From: Cololabis saira
Taxonomy: Eukaryota; Chordata; Actinopteri; Beloniformes; Belonidae
DNA length: 64,000 bases
Direction of reading: 5' to 3'
NCBI RefSeq assembly: GCF_033807715.1
Contig: NC_084596.1
Location: 38,232,958-38,296,957, forward strand
Shown here: positions 22,765 through 34,894 of the stretch, in pieces
Numbering within the stretch: position 1 is the first letter of the stretch
How the letters are laid out: the number at the start of each line of letters is the position of its first letter
Made by a program: the position numbers and the translations under genes
The notes under the pieces: generated by a model
Seen by the model: only the letters and a program-made list of their open reading frames with translations
Told to the model about the DNA's origin: nothing
The model's database searches: none

Positions 22765-24549
22765 CCAGAGGTGGATTCAGTTAAATATTTCACATACACA
22801 TTCACAAACGTATGTACACAGATTAAAATGTGGGAGTGCAAATTTACACTACAAAATCATTTTGGACTTTGGCAGATACCTTTTGAAGAATGTTTTCTTC
22901 ATTGTTTGGGTTAGGTTTGGATTTCAACAAGAAAAAAAAAACCTTTGTAAGATGATTTTATGATTAAAGATTATTCAAGTTGTTTTGAATCTTTCTGGTT
23001 TCAGAGATCAAGATTGAGAGTGAGATCCCTAGTGTAAATAAAGAGCTGCAAACTTTTTTATTTCTCTCTATTAAAATCAATATGTCTAGAGTTACAAAGG
23101 CTTTACTTTTCCTATACAATCCTGCAAAACTGTTTATACTCATGTCAATGTATGAGTAAAATAGCAGAAACAAAAATCAATACAATAAATTGCTATCCTG
23201 AGGATGAGTATTCTAAGGATATACTCTGCTCTATATATTGTTTTCTTTTTGAGTAGTTTTCTGCTCACAGTTTGATTTCATTGTTTACTGGAAATCTACT
23301 GGCCTTTTACATCAAAAATATTTTAGCTATGATATCTTGGAAAATGTTTTTTTTTTCGGCTCGCAGATTTGCAAGAAAAACTGTCTTTTTACAACATGGC
23401 TGTCGTTGCTGACACCTTACAACTCCGAACAAGTGGGCTTCATATCAAAATTGTGTTGCCTGAAGCAAAATAAATCCAAACAACTGAGAGTTAGTTGTCA
23501 CAGAGGACATTTGTGAAAGCTACAGGCTACGATGGCAGCTGGTGCTGTAATGTAGGACGGATGGATAACAGGGGACCTATCAACCCGCACAGTTTTGAGC
23601 ACCACCCTGATGGCTTGAACAAACACTCCGTAGATCTCCCTCATGTATTTATTTCACCCTGACATCTAGATCCACTACATTCCTCTTGCCAAGCCTATTC
23701 CTCTTGGAGCTTGCATGGTGCAAAATGAAGACATAACGCAAAGACAGCGGCTTGTATTAGAAATCTAAAACTCCTCCCCAGTGTATGCTGGTTTAATCGG
23801 AAATTTCCACAGCTGTGGGGATAAGCATAGTGCAACTTCTATGTCATGAATATGGAAAGTGACTATCCGTAACATCTCATAGAATTAATGATATGGACGA
23901 CAAGCCGCATTGGACAAAGCTGATTGGATTAGAGCTAATGAAAATATACCAAACACCTATCTCCAAAGATTGTAACATGCTATTAGCAAGAAATAGCAGT
24001 GCTGACACGCCTGGCTTAACAATTAAGACCGTGACAAATTATCAGGGAACCTGACACAAACTGAATTTAATGCAACACTGAAATCCAAGACAGTGTTAAG
24101 ACAGTGTTGACATGAACAGGGTTGTCTTTGTGTATCAGTTTATCCTGGTCCCAGTCTTGTAACAAAGGTTTAACCTCTTTAAAGAGAAAGCAATTAAGTC
24201 TTTTTTACCGTCAGAACTAATTTAGGTTGATTTTTTTTTTCCCCTCCATTACTACATTAGATGTATAATAATATGCAATGCAGTTTCTTATATCCTTTAT
24301 TTTACCATAACCTAGGCACTTTTTTTTTTATTTCATCAATCTTATACCTGAGGAAAAAGTACCCCAAATTTTCAAACCTTTCAAATTTAAAATTTTTTTG
24401 GTGTAACTTCCTGTCTATCGTCAATAAAACATGCAACAGTGTAAAAAAATGTTATGAACAAAAAAGTATGTGTGTATGTGAATTTTGCACAATTAATGCT
24501 CCTTCTTTAAAAAAAAAAAAAAAAAGCGATATAAAATCATACCTTTGAC

Positions 24550-25171
24550 TAGGGCTGGGCGATATGGACCAAAAGTCATATCTCGATATTTTCTAGCTGA
24601 ATGGCGATACTCGATATATATCGATATTTTTTCTGTGACATAATTGGGGTTTCCCCTAAAGCATTATAGCATAGCATTTCTGTTAGCTTAATTTTTTTCT
24701 GAGTCAAACCCTTAAAAAAACAGTAAGTTTTAATACAAAGCCTCGTGCCAAATGTCACACATTTACATTTATTAACAGAGGTCTGCACAATATCAAAATG
24801 TATAAAACAAATTAAATAAAAATAAACTGCCTGTATATATAGAATAAAAATGCTTCTTGAATAAAATAAAACAAATATCCCTTTCCTGCATAACAATTGA
24901 ATGAAAATGAAATGAAAATACACTGTGCAATTAATACAATGTAGACAGTAACAGGCAGACTTTTCCACTGAGGTTGACAGTTGTGCAAATAACAAAACAT
25001 TTGTGCAAATCTCAAATAAAACATTCAAGTCAATTTGTCACAAAATAAGCTTTAACAAAATCATTAAAAAAAAAAAATAATTAAATCGATATAAACGATA
25101 TTGTTTCGTACCATATCGCATTTGAAAATATATCGATATATATTAAAATCTTGATATATCGCCCAGCCCTA
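24550..25171. mobile_element. hAT-type MITE, copy B, perfect 8-bp TSD
   Basis: 622 bp, beginning TAGGGCTGGGCGATAT and ending ATATCGCCCAGCCCTA. Flanked by the perfect 8-bp direct repeat CCTTTGAC at 24542-24549 and 25172-25179. It aligns along its full length and in the same orientation with copy A at 1596-2218, with scattered substitutions and a few short indels. The two copies inserted independently, because their target sites differ. Open frames across it on the minus strand reflect AT-rich sequence, not a protein. Confidence 0.88.
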
Positions 25172-25179
25172 CCTTTGAC

Positions 25180-26292
25180 ATAAGAACATGAAAAAACTCT
25201 TTGTAAAGGCAGATGATGTGACGGATAAACACACCTCCATTATGTTCACATTAGGAGCTGTCTATTATGGCTCTGGCGTTTGCTAAGTGACCATGTTCAT
25301 TGTTTTTACTGACCACCTACAATGGTTTTTCCTTCAGGTGTAGGTTCAGTAGCAACGTAAACAATGCTGAAGAACTGAGGGGACAGAATCATGTCATGCA
25401 TTATGGCTTATCAGTCTGTACTTTTCTATATCTTCTGAAATTGTGGAGCAAGCCACATTGTATGAGACTAAAATTATTTCCAAATTGCAAGTCATGAGCT
25501 ATTTCTGGTGAAAGCTTTGTCAGCAGTCCTGTGCTATTGGAGCACTCCCCGATGAGCCAGGTTATATTGCTGATGCCCATCTCCACTGAAAATGACTATC
25601 CTGTGTTGCAATTCTCCTGCTTTGCTGGGGCCAGCTGAAATATTCAACATCCTCTTTCAAAACACAATTTCTCATCAGCTTAAGTAGCACAGGCTATGAT
25701 GGGGTGATATGGACATACAGATGAGGCTGAAGTAGGTGGGTGGTTCAAAACAGGGCTTGGGCATGGGTCCATTATGGGAACTGGATCCTGTGTGCCAAGA
25801 GGGCAGAATTGGAGAGTGCAGATCCATCATGCATACAGGTATATACATTAGAGTAGTTATCTGAAGCAGCTGCTTAAGCCTCTGTGCATCAATGAAAAAA
25901 AAATTTAAAAAAAGGACATTGCCTCTTCTAGCGTTCTGTAGTCGTTCTGGATCATCTCCAGCCAATCAGCCCATCAGTAATCTGCAGGTGAACAATACAC
26001 TTCCACATCTAAACATAACAATTAACAAGTTGTGTGTGTTTTATTTTTGGTTCTTCCGTGCTGGCTCAGTGAGTTTTTGTTTCAGAGTGATCGTGTATTT
26101 TTGGAGACTCAGCTTTGGCGTGTAGCATGTAGCAGTTGGTATCTAGCTACCCTTTTCTGTAGCACATTTCACTTTTTAGTGTGTTAACTTAGTCTCTTGC
26201 AGTTGTGATTGTATCTTGTTTAGGTGGAAAAGGTCTTTGCCCTTAAAGTTGAGGTTCTTCCCATCTGTTTTTTCTCATGCAAGTAAATTAGG
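25180..26292. other. unannotated non-coding DNA
   Basis: No gene or element ends recognised. Moderately AT-rich, non-repetitive in appearance. Confidence 0.5.
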
Positions 26293-26294
26293 TA

Positions 26295-27450
26295 CCGTAG
26301 ATGACCATTTAGTAGCCCGGGCGTTTAATATGCTAAATCCACTTGGACCCCAGGCATTTATAAGAACCAGGCGGGTATTTGCACCAGGCTACTATTTATT
26401 TTTGCAATGAGCAGCACCAGACCATTACTTACAAAGAACATATGAGATCACCATAGTACCACTGGAACTAAAATTGTACACACTGTACACAACACAACAC
26501 CTCACGACGAGCTCCCGATCACGAATCGTGAGGTCGCAAGAAAATCAAGCATGTTTGAAATCCTGGTCGCTCCTCGTGAAGGCATCACAGTTGAAGCAGT
26601 GCTACGACCCGATTTGACTCATCCTTTCACAGAGAGCATGCACAATCTCTAATGTTACGTCAAAAACTATTATTTGTAGTTTAAGTGTTGCAAATTCACA
26701 TTACAAATCATGTTTTAATAGCAAAAAAAAAGAGCGCATTTCCACGTACGATGTGCGTCGCCGCGTACCCTGCGCCGTAGGCTCTGCGTTGGTGTAACGC
26801 GGAACCATAAATCAGCCTTCAGTTGTGCGCTGTCTGCTGTTCTGAAAACCTCTTTTTTCTCTTCTCATTTTGCTGGGACGTCGGGTCCTCCGCCGAGACA
26901 CAACTTTTGCGGTATGCGTTCTTTGTTGTGTCTAAAAATGATTCGCAGTGCCCACCCAATCAGAAACGGTACAGATATTTCGGGATTTTAATATATAAAA
27001 AAATAAAATTATAAAAAAATAAAGGATCCTCATAACCTTTGATCGGGTGGGCAGGACGCACGTGTGGGAACAGCCCACCCCTGCCCCAAAACCGGCCCCG
27101 AGTTCCAGTACACAGACTTCAGGTAAACATGTGCATTTTATATGCATGCAAACATTTTTGGGGTGCAGTGTTACTGGAGCGCTGAGCGGTTATGGGTGGA
27201 GCCGCTCACATGCTCTGGTGTACAAAGACAGTTTTTCTGTGTAACGGCGGACACACGGAGCTGATCAGAGCAGTATGAACGATACTGTACACAATACAAT
27301 GCAAATACAGTGTTATTACCAGGTTATTACCGGTAGTCGCCCGGGCGTTTAATTGAACCAGCGTTTATTATGCCAAATGGGCTCGGACCCCGGCGGCTAT
27401 TAGAGCACAGGCGCGTATTTGCGCGCGGGCGACTATTTGGTCATCTACAG
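26295..27450. mobile_element. TA-flanked DNA element with palindromic end units
   Basis: Seen: inverted ends CCGTAGATGACCATTTAGT (left) and CTGTAGATGACCAAATAGT (right, minus strand), 17 of 19 matching, flanked by TA at 26293-26294 and 27451-27452. Just inside each end sits a unit of about 90-105 bp (26310-26396 and 27334-27440). Each starts AGTMGCCCGGGCGTTTAAT and ends in GGCKACTATTT, so each unit is itself roughly palindromic, and the two units also match each other as direct repeats. Known: a TA duplication suggests the Tc1/mariner/pogo group, but two bases are weak evidence. The 1156-bp interior has no transposase that I can read, and it holds what looks like a fragment of another element at 26736-26817. 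Alternative: a fold-back element of another superfamily. Confidence 0.7.
26736..26817 (-). mobile_element. nested fragment, PIF/Harbinger-like end
   Basis: On the minus strand this reads GGCTGATTTATGGTTCCGCG, followed by a CpG-rich TACGGCGCAGGGTACGCGGC stretch. That is the start of a common fish DNA-transposon family which I associate with PIF/Harbinger or ISL2EU elements. Only one end is present, with no visible target duplication, so the fragment is truncated or was carried along in the host element. Confidence 0.5.
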
Positions 27451-27452
27451 TA

Positions 27453-30400
27453 CATACAAAGTAGGTTACCACATTAAACTTGGTGTTTTACATTTTAATG
27501 GACTTAATGCATTTACTTGTAAACAATTATAACAAGTATTTTCGTTTGATTTAGCCATTCTTTATTTCCCACTGAAGGCTTGGACCTTTGACTGTGACTG
27601 TGAATAATGCTAATTAAGAACCTATTATACTTTGTGATTATCCCATTATAGTTTATGTATACTGCACTTAAACTGGCTCATAGCAGTTGATCTGAAACTG
27701 CAGTTTCCAAGTCTCACACCTTCCTCAGCTCAGCACACATATTCCCGTCAGAGGGGTGGAAAGGTTAAGGAGAGTCTTAAATGTAAACTAGTCATTACAT
27801 TAAGCTGGACGAAGATTCAAGCTGCACTCTCATGTGCTGCCTATTTAAATATGTAGGTGCTATATTAGATACTCTCTTTTCTGCTTCTCTAACTTTTTTT
27901 AATACATTTTTTTCAGCACTGGTGAGAAAGGCACATGAAGCCACAAGGCTGAGGAGTCTGAAAATAATATTTAATCTCTTTTGCTTTGACTCAAAAAAGA
28001 AGATACTAAAAATTAATTTGGATTTATATTCAGAAGGCAAGAGGAGAGTGATTTCTTGGAAAAAAGGGAAGAAGATGAGAAAGATGGTTGCAGTCAGACA
28101 GAACAGAGAGGAAAAGGGCGGAGACGAGAAAACGGAGGCGAGCTAGGCAGCTGACAGATGCGTGAAGACAGGACACAGCTATCGCCTCCATTTTCCTCTG
28201 ATACATTTTTTATACATTTTTTTGAATTTAAGAAATTGATTTCCAACTGCTACTATGTTCGGGCACAGTATAAGCAGCGCTTTTGCCATAGAAAAAGGAC
28301 TGAGGCTATTCAGCCTCCTTAAAATCCACGTCTGACTATGAAAGAAAGCATTCAGTCTCTGTACTGTGGAGCCGAGCTGGAGAGTAACTGCTTTCATTAA
28401 AGGACAGCTCAATAATAACTGTGACCATTGCTGTTAAGTTATACAAGATTTGTGGCATAAAGTTTTCCACTTTTCAATATTTGTCAGTCATTTGGTTAAA
28501 CATTAATGCACTACTTAATTAACTTGCCAATTATAACGAATCTACACACCAATAACTATAACACCAACAACTAATAAAACAAAAAAAAGGTTGTAAATAT
28601 CATTCAAATTTAAGTGGATGAAGTGTTCTTATACAATGTTCACTTGGCTGAATTCACTCCGGTAATAACAGATTGCAAAGATGCAAAGAAAAGCCGAGAT
28701 TTTCACTTTCGGCTTCACATCTTGGTGAGTAAATGCAGATGGGATTAAAACTTCCCTCTCAGCTGACACAAATGTTTATCACAAAACCAGTTTTATACAT
28801 CCTCTAAAACGGGTTCCTCGTCATGTGAGGAATCACTTAAAAGCAAACAGGCTTGCAACTTGGACAATGACTAAAGCAAACCACTTAACATTAGTAGAGT
28901 CTACTTGGCCTGCTTCTAACAATGTTTTAGTGTCTAAGGATAGGCTGTTATTAATATTTGTTAAACCTTTTTATTAATATTTGTTAAACCTTTTTATATA
29001 TACTCACTTTACAGGGTATCATGCTGATGCCTTCCAGCTATATATGATTGGTTGCTTGAAAAGTTCAGAGCAAGTGCCTGGAAACTGTTGGAATAAGGAT
29101 AAGTATTTAATGCTATGGAGTTTCCTCATCCTTAACATATGTTTTATGCTTATCTTCTTGGCTGTACAACACACTTCACATGTGCATTGCAAAGTCCTGG
29201 TTGTTTTGCTAGCTCATTCTAAAAACTTGGCATTACTAAAACGAGGAAAATGTTTGCAGTAGTTGAATTTTACCGATTGTAACAACTGTAAAACAAATGG
29301 TCCCTTAAAAAAATCTTTGAATTTCCATACCTTTTAGAGTAATTATCACTAATAGAAATAGTTATAACTGCACAAGAGTACATATAACTGCACATATACA
29401 TAAAACAAATAAGAGTGCATATTATTTTTGTCTGCAGTTATATTTTCTGCGGCAGCTGTTGTGCCATGAAAATCTGATTAATGGACGTAATGTGGTTTGG
29501 GCTGCGAGGGATGTTGTTGTTGTCGTTGCTGTTGTTATGCCAAAGTTTGCCAGTGGGATAACCAGAGGTTGCAAAGCTGCCTTTCCACATCTTACTCAGC
29601 TCTTTTCTTATATCAGAAAGTGCTCTCCGCAGAGATCATCTGCTGAACAATCTGTAATCATTTTCTGTAATGGTGTTCTGAGATGTTTCATTTCACAGCG
29701 ACAAATCACAATGGTACTTCTTGTATCTCGTATTTCAATTTATTCCAGAATACAAATGCAAATTTTTTAGTACGAGTTTGTCACCAACTATCTGCTGTCT
29801 GATGCTGGACAAGTGTATCAGTGTTGAAAACACAGCTGAATACTGCTATTGAATAAAAGATTTATGCGAGCACTCCAGAAAAAAAACATATGCTAATCCA
29901 GTTAATTATTAAACACAAGCAATGTCCATTCATATTTACTTTTTAATCTATATTGGGTATTACCCACTAATCTCAAAAGGTCTGGTAAAGCTCAGTCTTC
30001 TAATTTTATATTCAAATAAATCCAGTGGAAAGGCAGCTTTCCTGGTCTATTTCGGATTCACACATCTTTTTACATGCAGCACACACAACATTCAAGGCAG
30101 CCAGCAGTAGCACAGCTATACCTATGGCCAGATACGGGAAATTAATCCCCCAAATTTGGTTTTCTATTTGTTATCCCTCTGCCTTTATTTCAGTCAACCT
30201 CTCTTTGTAGGCCTCACTCTCTCCACAGGCATCTCTCATTGAGCGTCAAGAACAGAGAGGTGTTTGTTTCTGGTTAGCTGTTGGCTGCATCCTCCCGGGG
30301 GACTCGGCTGTTTTGTAGAGATGCAGGACACATGATTGGAGTTGGCATGGCAGTGTTGCCGGGGGCACTGTGCCTTCAGCATCACAGCTACGTTCCTACA

Positions 30401-32270
30401 CTCAGAAAAGTGACTGTAGCCCCAAAAAAAAAAGAAAGGAGTTTTCACCTAAACGTCCTGTGTGTGATAAATGAAATAACCACATCTTCTCAGGTCTGAC
30501 AAGCTATTTTGCCATTTTATATGTTGGATAAACACCATTTTAGGCGATTTGTTTTACTACGGTCATGAAAGTGACCTAATATTTTAAAGATACTAACATT
30601 TCCTCTAAGCCTGTATCTCTTCATCGCCTCTTGTATTTTCTCTCTCTCTCTCTCTGAGGGCCAGAGTTGGCATGACAGCGCCGCTCTTCACCCACTGCGC
30701 TCCATGGCTTCGCACCCAACCCACCTGCTCATAATTATTTAACACCACAGTTAGACAAAGCTGGAAATAGAGCACAACCAAGCAGGAGAAACATCTAAAA
30801 TGCATTTGTGCTCGTACAGTATGAATCCAAATTAGGGTACCGCTGCACTATGCTTTATGTAACATTGATAAACACAAAGAACTACTTCTTTTTTTTTCCC
30901 CTCTCTTTTTTTTTTGTCAGGTGAAAGACCCAGAGTATGAATAATTTCTCAAGAGAAACCTTGTTAAGAAGACAGCATGAAAACATAACATTGTCACAGC
31001 AATTACTTCAAAATGAACACGGAGATGCCTTGTACTTGAGTCATAGTGATGAGCATGATACTATAAATAGATCAAATCATTTCAACAATTGGGCAGCAGC
31101 ATTTAGATCACTTACATCCAAGTGAAGCAAAAGGTTTTTGGAGATAACTCAACTACGATTTAAAGTCCTTTTTTGTCGCCGTGAGTAGGTACGGGAGGGG
31201 TGTGTGTATGTGAGCAAGGAGGGAGGTACAACAGATTAAAAGTACTTTTTCATTTAGATATTAAAAAGTTTAACATTGGATGGATGGATGGATTTGATTT
31301 ATATATAAATTAAATGTAGAAATGAAAAGCAGAAGTTTCTTGGAAGCCAATAGCCAACCGTTTAATAGCAGACTGTCTCCACTTTAGCTACTTTGCTCCT
31401 TCAGTGAGGCTCTGAAGTAAGATATAATGAACCAGGATTATTGTCTTGAATATAATATGACATATTTCTTCTGTAAATTGACAAAAACAGACTGCAGTGA
31501 ATGGCTCTCAGTTGGCTGGCTTGAAACAGTCCGTGGCCAAATAGAATGAATCAATTTTAGCTCATGTTAACCTAGGATGCTCACTAACTAATCTTACATT
31601 CATTCATATCAAATCTATTAATCCGTAATAATTTGAGATGAGACTTCTGGAACCATAGCAACCTTGGTTGTCTGGCTGTGGCGGTAGCTAGGGTGGCTCC
31701 AGTCTTGGCCCAGCCAGCCCAACAGCTCCAGCTACCTCAGACTGCTCTGGTCCAGCCAACCATACTCGCACACCTACACTTTTCTATTTTTAGTGCATAC
31801 GTGCTTTCACACCGACAACTCCGTTTTTGTCAAGTACACTGAAACAGTCAGACAACTGAATGTGGAACAGCAGGCAATTCACACAGACAATGGTTGGCTT
31901 CCATGCAGTGGAAGTGGTGGAGCAGTCTGAATTCTTTTTAGTCAAATGGGAGAGCTATGCATAAGGAGGGAAATTACTCCCATTTTCTTTGGCATTTACA
32001 GTTGATGAAAAGTTCATTCTTGGCAGCAACTCGAGTGGCCAAGGAAGACGGTACCATTACACTGGACACTAGGATTTACTGCGCATGGAAGTACAGTGCA
32101 TGGAGATCCAGAGCCATTAGGAACATAGTCAGAGTGTCTTCATTTGGACGCTCTGGAGTCTGAACCTGAGTTTATTAAAAAAGAAAAACTGAATGTACAT
32201 TATACATAAAGATTAGAAATATGTGTTCACTTTGAGTTCACACGTCTCATGATATAAATGCCAATAAATA
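27453..32270. other. unannotated non-coding DNA
   Basis: No gene recognised. Contains a 23-bp tandem duplication (28948-28995), a short (TC)n near 30640-30656 and a short (TGGA)n at about 31277-31294. A T-rich acceptor-like stretch ending GTCAG at 30921 is followed by only seven open codons. Confidence 0.5.
28948..28995. repeat. two-copy 23-bp tandem duplication
   Basis: The unit TTATTAATATTTGTTAAACC plus TTT is repeated head to tail with an offset of 23 bp and no visible change. Probably a recent slippage event. Confidence 0.85.
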
Positions 32271-33377
32271 GGGCCCGAGCACTGACAGTGCGAAGGCCCT
32301 ATTGTATCTGTAGGAATTATTTTTTTTCTCGTTTTTATTTTTCCAATGAAATTGGAAATTGGCCTTTTGCCCCCCTAAATGTGCCCCAAAAGTCACCATA
32401 TTTTGCACGCAAGCCAGGCCTGGCGAAAAAATTTGATATTTAATGGTTTGTATTTAATGGGCGTGGCTTAATGGCTCAACAGAGCACCCTAGAAAACTTT
32501 GTGTCTCAAGCCCTATAAAATGGTTTGACGTACATGCACGGAAATCGGTACACACCTGTATCATGTCGCAACTTAAAGAAAAGTCTCTTGGCGCCATGGC
32601 CGAAACCGAACAGGAAGTCAGTCATTTTGAATTAATCGTGTCATTTTGGCGCAGTTTATGCCATTTCTTCGGCCGTTTCTTCGCCCGAACCGTAATGTGC
32701 ACCCAGGTGTGTTATACATCAAAATGTGCGTCTAGATCCTGCGACGATGCACATTACTTTTCTCAGTCAAAAGCGTTACCGTGGCGACGATAGATGCAAA
32801 AAAGCGAGCCCCGCCCCTTCATCTGATTGGTCCATATTTGATAGTTCCTACTTTCTGCAATAACTTTTGAATGGTTTGACATTAAGACTCGTGGTTGGTG
32901 TCATCGGACTCGGTTTTGAGTACTTGACCTTCTTCTGATTGGTTGATATTTGAAATATCCTATTTTCTGCCATAACTTTTGAACGGTATGACATACAGAG
33001 TTGTGGGTGGTGTCATCGGACATGGTTTTGAGTCCTTGATCATAATTGGTGCAAATTAGCCCCGCCCCTTCTTCTGATTGGTCGATATTTGATGGGCCCT
33101 ATTCTCTGCCATAATTTTGAACTGGTTGTGATAAAGACATGTGTGTGTGGTGTCATTCGGACTCGGTATTGAGTCTTTGATCTTCATTGGCCTGATTTAG
33201 CCCCACCCCTTCTTCTGATTGGTCGATATTTGATAGTTCCTATTTTCTGCCATAACTTTTGAATGGTTTGACATAAAGAGTCGTGGGTGGTGCATCGGAC
33301 TTAGTTTTGAGTCCTTGACCTTTATTGGTGAAAATTGCATGCGCGAGGGCCCGTTCATCGCTGCTTGCAGCTTTAAT
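32271..33377. repeat. teleost interspersed repeat with hairpin ends and four tandem units
   Basis: Starts GGGCCCGAGCACTGACAGTG, where GCACTGACAGTGC (32279-32291) folds on itself inside a GGGCC..GGCCC pair. It ends GAGGGCCCGTTCATCG plus GCTGCTTGCAGC (33360-33371), another perfect small hairpin, then TTTAATTA. The 3' half (about 32808-33340) holds four diverged tandem units of roughly 115-150 bp, each with ATTGGTCGATATTTGATAG, CCATAACTTTTGAA and GGTGTCATCGGACTCGG cores. I recognise the start and end as a widespread fish repeat but cannot name the superfamily. No transposase and no clear target duplication. Single-strand or helitron-like mobilisation is possible, since hairpins occur at both ends. 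Confidence 0.75.
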
Positions 33378-34760
33378 TAACTTTGTATTTACAACAAATT
33401 TAAACCCAATCATTTCTTATTGGAAAAAAAGAAAAATATATAACATGTACTTACATTTCCAGGTTCCAGGTGTATAAATTGCCATATGGTGGACCTTTAA
33501 TTTATAGCCTTTATTGCTTATGATACTAATTTCCCTGTAGCTGCTTCAAATGATCTCAAAGGGGTAAATGAACAGCGAACCTAAAAAAAAAAAGTCATGC
33601 AGTGGAGCAAACTGCACAGAATATTCAAATCTCACATCAATACTGCATGTATCAATAAGTATGACTGTGTTTTAAATGTTAAATGTTTTAAGTCATTGAC
33701 TAAAACATCCTTATATGATTGACTAAACTTGCTCTACATTATTGATTTTTTGCACTTAAAAGCTGCATATGTAGAACATTGTAGGAAGTGGTAATCAAAG
33801 GGATTATCAAACATGTTCTTTTTAACCAATTAGCAGTAATAATGCTTAAAGTGAGCAATTACTTAGTGGTATGATGTTGATGAAAGCCTTTGCCGAAAAG
33901 GTGAAATGGAAGAAGAAAGCTGACACTGGTCTTGATGTTTCTTGTCAACAATGTTTTCATCATTTGCTGTAAACCCAACTTTTATGAGTTCCGTTATTGA
34001 ATGTGCTGAACAAGTTTCAATTTCCCGAAGCACGTGATGAAACAACTCCATAGACTTTGTGGTTCAAAAAAGTGTTTATGTTTTGATGCTTCCCTTTAAT
34101 CCATGTGCACCATTTTTCCATTTGTCCTTTATTGCAAAACTTGCCAGGAGTAAGCCTTGTCTGAAAACCTTTAAAACCTTCTAACCTCCTCTGCTTTTGT
34201 TACACACCGACACTTCCTCTCCCTTCTGGGGGAAACAACCGCAAAGCTCTCTTTCTCTACTGATCTGACAACCTTAAAACGTTTTAAAGGTCCCTCAAGC
34301 CTCTTCCCCAAGTGTTGGGGGGGATGTGAAAGGGGATGCAGAGTCTGAATTCAGCTCCCGTGTGTGTTGTTAGCAGGGTTGTCAAAAAAAAGAGGCAAAG
34401 GGATAGGAAGTTAGAAAATAAAAGGAAAATGGTAGATTGGATTGGATGGCAGGCTCTGGGCGGAGATTTCACTTTGTTTAACAAGAAGTCTTTGAGCCGT
34501 TGTACTTCCAAACTTCCCTTCTCCCCCACCCAAAAAAAGTGTATTTTATAACATCTTAATCCACGTTTTTCACACTTGGAATCCATGTCAGAAGTATTTA
34601 AACAAATTGGAACATGTGATTACATAATGTACATGTTACATATTCCAAATCTTTGTTTGACTTTGGAGATTTTCAATGTTATTATCCATGTTTTCTACAT
34701 GCAATTACTATATTATTATCTATTTATAGAAAGACAGATCTTAATTTTGAATTTGCATGG

Positions 34761-34894
34761 ATTTCACCTGTAAAACCACATTCCTGTGGCCAAACAGGTG
34801 TTTCACATCTCTTGTTTTCACAATTTAAATCACACGTGTGAAATCAGAATCACATGTAGTCAGGGGATCAAATATGTTTTTGTACAGGTGAAAT
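34761..34894. repeat. small fold-back element, 12-bp perfect inverted ends
   Basis: ATTTCACCTGTA at 34761-34772 is exactly inverted at 34883-34894. Inside, CACCTGT/ACAGGTG and CCACA/TGTGG (34765-34800) form a nested hairpin, and further TTTCACA/TGTGAAA pieces follow. At 134 bp it is the size of a very small MITE. No target duplication was clear. Confidence 0.5.

Larger units (their letters stand above)
18639..24541. other. unannotated non-coding DNA
   Basis: No gene or full element recognised. Contains a second tail-like fragment at 20831-20879 and a T26A7 run at 22730-22762. The stretch 19500-19690 is rich in TAAT/ATTA homeodomain-like cores in a mixed, non-repetitive context and is one of several places that could be conserved non-coding DNA; sequence alone cannot show that. 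Confidence 0.45.

Noticed and set aside
24576..25028. 150-codon minus-strand open frame, one of the longest in the window
   Set aside because: It lies entirely within MITE copy B; the translation is low-complexity Phe/Tyr/Ile-rich sequence from AT-rich DNA, and copy A is not open over the same stretch.
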